The translations under genes and the position numbers were made by a program. 22,080 nt of DNA from an uncultured Clostridia bacterium (GTDB lineage Bacteria > Bacillota > Clostridia > Oscillospirales > Acutalibacteraceae): NCBI GenBank assembly GCA_958436475.1, contig CAUBKG010000035.1, forward strand, positions 1 through 22,080, read 5' to 3'. The notes beneath the pieces are model-generated. The model made no database searches, was not told the origin of the DNA, and saw only the letters and a program-made list of their open reading frames with translations. Positions 20,321 to 22,080 of this stretch are shown one piece after another. Position 1 is the first letter of the stretch; the number at the start of each line of letters is the position of its first letter.

Positions 20321-20350
20321 AAAAGCACACTGCAAATGCAGTGTGCTTTT
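20321..20350. terminator. terminator directly upstream of the tail cassette
   Basis: AAAAGCACACTGC, loop AAAT, GCAGTGTGCTTTT; A and T ends make it work on either strand. It insulates the tail genes from the lipoprotein genes. No strong promoter is seen between it and the distal tail gene. Confidence 0.85.
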
Positions 20351-20437
20351 AAACGTAAGCTTGGTATCTGTTTATGCTATACCGCTTTTCATATGGGCTG
20401 TTCCTCAAAAATCCAGCAGCCTTGCTCTTCCACGCAT

Positions 20438-20472
20438 GAAAAAGCACCCCGGTATTATTTTGCCGGAGTGCT
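20438..20472 (-). terminator. terminator downstream of lipoprotein gene
   Basis: On the minus strand AGCACTCCGG, ten-base loop, CCGGGGTGCT (one U-G pair), then a T run. The 20351-20437 stretch beyond it holds nothing recognisable. Confidence 0.75.
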
Positions 20473-20510
20473 CCTGTCTTTCGCTTCCTGCTGCCGCTCT
20501 TCTACCAACG

Positions 20511-21032
20511 TTAGAGAGAAGATCCGTCGCTTTTTAAGTGCTCAACCCACTCCGAGGTATAAACATGAGAAATTGTATCACCTAAGGAATATGTCAGTCC
20601 TCTGCTTTCCCGAAGAAAAGAACTATGAACGTTTTTTTCCATTTCGTTTAGAATATCCTCAATCGTCTCCTTATCCTCCCCAAGGGTCTTCAGCAGTGCC
20701 GCGGTATATTCCCTGATTTCCTCGTGCCGGAAGGAACTTAAATAAATTGCCGCAATTTCATCGGTGCCGTCCCTTAGCACGAAAGAGAAATCCACGCCTC
20801 TGTTAACACTACTAAAGTCCTTCTCAAACCATTTTGGGTATCTTTCTGGCTTCCAAGTATAAAACTCCCCGAGCTTCTCATAATCTTTGTTTAGGTTTTT
20901 GTTGAAAAGCTTTGTGAATTCTTCTGATGGTGTCAGTATCTTCCCGTTTTCCACCTTGGCCTTGTTTCCGCACCCCGTGCACAGCAGCAGGCACAGGCAA
21001 ACCGCCAAAATTACACAAATAGCCCGTTTCAT
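20511..21032 (-). CDS. lipoprotein of unknown function
   Basis: A 173-aa protein with a lipoprotein signal (MKRAICVILAVCLCLLLCTG, lipobox LLCTGC). The mature part is mixed alpha/beta with an Asp/Glu-rich helical end (EYTAALLKTLGEDKETIEDI); no family recognised. ATG with CGGAGGGAT upstream. It is 40 bases downstream of another lipoprotein gene whose signal-peptide DNA is nearly identical, so the two share an origin for that segment although the mature parts differ. Probably one operon. Confidence 0.8.
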   Translation of the reverse strand: MKRAICVILAVCLCLLLCTGCGNKAKVENGKILTPSEEFTKLFNKNLNKDYEKLGEFYTWKPERYPKWFEKDFSSVNRGVDFSFVLRDGTDEIAAIYLSSFRHEEIREYTAALLKTLGEDKETIEDILNEMEKNVHSSFLRESRGLTYSLGDTISHVYTSEWVEHLKSDGSSL

Positions 21033-21072
21033 TCATATCCCTCCGTTTTTCGTTCCCCGGCGCCCTTCCCCC

Positions 21073-22080
21073 TCACGAATCCAGCTCATTCTTGCCGGGA
21101 AGGTAATCCTGCCCGCTCGCGGTGAGCCGATCAACGCGAAGGAATATATCGGATTCCTCCTCATTCAGTATGCTGACCTCGCGCGTCAGCCGGATGCTGT
21201 ATGTTTCCGAATCGGATAGGGAAACCTGCCACTCGAGCCCCTCAATTGTTTCTATCCTTGGATTTTCATATGCCTTTCCCCGCCCGTATGTATCGTCCAG
21301 CCGCGCGGCAATCGGGCCAAAAAACTTTTCAGGGCCTTCCGTAGAATATAGCATGTATTGGCAGCAATACATCCTCCCGTTGTAATCAAAACCACAGTTA
21401 TACCCAAATTCACAGCCGTCAATGTCCATCCTTTTGCCGCCGTTGTAGAATTTATATTCTAAATTATATTCCAAACCGAATTCACGCACTACCTTGTCCT
21501 GCGGCGCATTGAGCGGCATCGTCCGGTCGTGCGGGTAGGTGCCCGGGCGGCCCCCCGTGTGTCCCGTCCCCTTCTTGGCAAGCCGGTAAATCTTCAGGCG
21601 CAGAAACGGCTCCTCATTCACGGAGGTATCCAGCTCGTGCGTGAGCCTCATTTTGTATGCTTCCTCCTCCGACTTTGCCGGGTACCACTCGTTTCCCCGC
21701 CTTACCGTATCGTCGGCCGGAACATTGATACCGTCTCCGTAAACGCCTTTATACTTGTCTTCCAATTGAAAATATATATCGTTTTTTGATTCCTCCGCCT
21801 GGATCAGCGTATATTCCACCTTGTACATCCGGCCGCTTTCGTCAAACGCGCAAAGGAGGGAAAACTCGTGCCCGTCAATAGATACCGCGCTGTCGCTGGT
21901 ATAGTCTCCATATTCCGAATGGTAGGTGAGGCCGAACTTGCTTACCACCTCGTCTTTCGGTGCACTCAGCGGTATGGATGAATCGTGCGGATAGGTGCAG
22001 TTTAAGTCCTGTACCGGCTCTTTTCTCCCGCACCCCGTGCACAGCAGAACGCACAGGCATACCGCCAAAATTACACAAAT
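21073..22080 (-). CDS. lipoprotein with two tandem repeats, 5' end outside window
   Basis: The frame is open to the window edge and enters as ICVILAVCLCVLLCTGCG, which matches the neighbour's signal peptide after its MKRA, so about four codons are missing. The mature part holds two copies of a domain of roughly 150 residues: TYPHDSSIPLSAPKDEVVSK / TYPHDRTMPLNAPQDKVVRE begin them, and FDESGRMYKVEYTL / FDYNGRMYCCQYML, YKMRLTHELD / YSIRLTREVS align later. This suggests an internal duplication. Family unknown. Located in the envelope, facing outward, by the lipobox. Confidence 0.82.
   Translation of the reverse strand: MCVILAVCLCVLLCTGCGRKEPVQDLNCTYPHDSSIPLSAPKDEVVSKFGLTYHSEYGDYTSDSAVSIDGHEFSLLCAFDESGRMYKVEYTLIQAEESKNDIYFQLEDKYKGVYGDGINVPADDTVRRGNEWYPAKSEEEAYKMRLTHELDTSVNEEPFLRLKIYRLAKKGTGHTGGRPGTYPHDRTMPLNAPQDKVVREFGLEYNLEYKFYNGGKRMDIDGCEFGYNCGFDYNGRMYCCQYMLYSTEGPEKFFGPIAARLDDTYGRGKAYENPRIETIEGLEWQVSLSDSETYSIRLTREVSILNEEESDIFLRVDRLTASGQDYLPGKNELDS

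Noticed and set aside
1..22080. CRISPR array or insertion sequence
   Set aside because: No regularly spaced repeats beyond the two 31-bp iterons and the 51-bp pair, and no transposase frame was found.

Overview
The window looks like low-to-mid GC Bacillota (Clostridia-type) DNA. AGGAGG-type ribosome binding sites are strong throughout, -35/-10 promoters follow the TTGACA / 17 bp / TATAAT pattern, and there is a Firmicutes-type LexA box. Most of it is prophage. No species can be named from the sequence alone.

Left part (1-5912, minus strand): the early operon of a temperate siphovirus-like prophage, transcribed leftwards from a promoter near 5938-5966. In order of transcription it encodes a ribbon-helix-helix (RHH) regulator, an excisionase-type HTH protein, a small membrane protein, an AbrB-like regulator, Cys-rich and hypothetical small proteins, a Rad52-family annealing protein, an HNH nuclease, a tRNA-like RNA, SSB, an HTH protein, a replisome organiser with internal iterons (probable origin), and a DnaB helicase.

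Middle part (5754-11743): an unusually dense lysogeny region. It holds three back-to-back promoter switches, five RHH reading frames (one a headless fragment), two XRE repressors and two related small divergent proteins. The order RHH(+) / RHH(-) / small(-) / XRE(+) occurs twice in tandem. The second copy has been opened by a self-contained lipoprotein gene. Neither XRE repressor is long enough for a self-cleaving peptidase domain, but a 50-aa gene nearby (9485-9637, minus) has a perfect GAAC-N4-GTTC LexA box next to its promoter. It is the best candidate for a small SOS-induced antirepressor. A SHOCT-domain protein follows it. On the plus strand hicA, hicB and a tyrosine integrase form one operon.

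Junction (11789-11835): the 3' part of a tRNA-Lys(TTT) gene without its 5' half, beside the integrase, followed by a terminator. This is the prophage attachment site. The intact tRNA-Lys is expected at the other prophage end, left of this window.

Right part (11836-22080): a frameshifted SLOG/DUF1273 gene, a small XRE gene, then a minus-strand cassette bounded by terminators: distal tail protein, tail-tip protein with an S74 chaperone, BppU-type baseplate protein with a collagen-like stretch, SGNH hydrolase, XhlA-like protein, holin, GH25 endolysin. No head, packaging or tape-measure gene is seen. Two lipoprotein genes lie upstream, separated by terminators. This may be the late end of a second prophage in the same tRNA site or a tail/lysis remnant.
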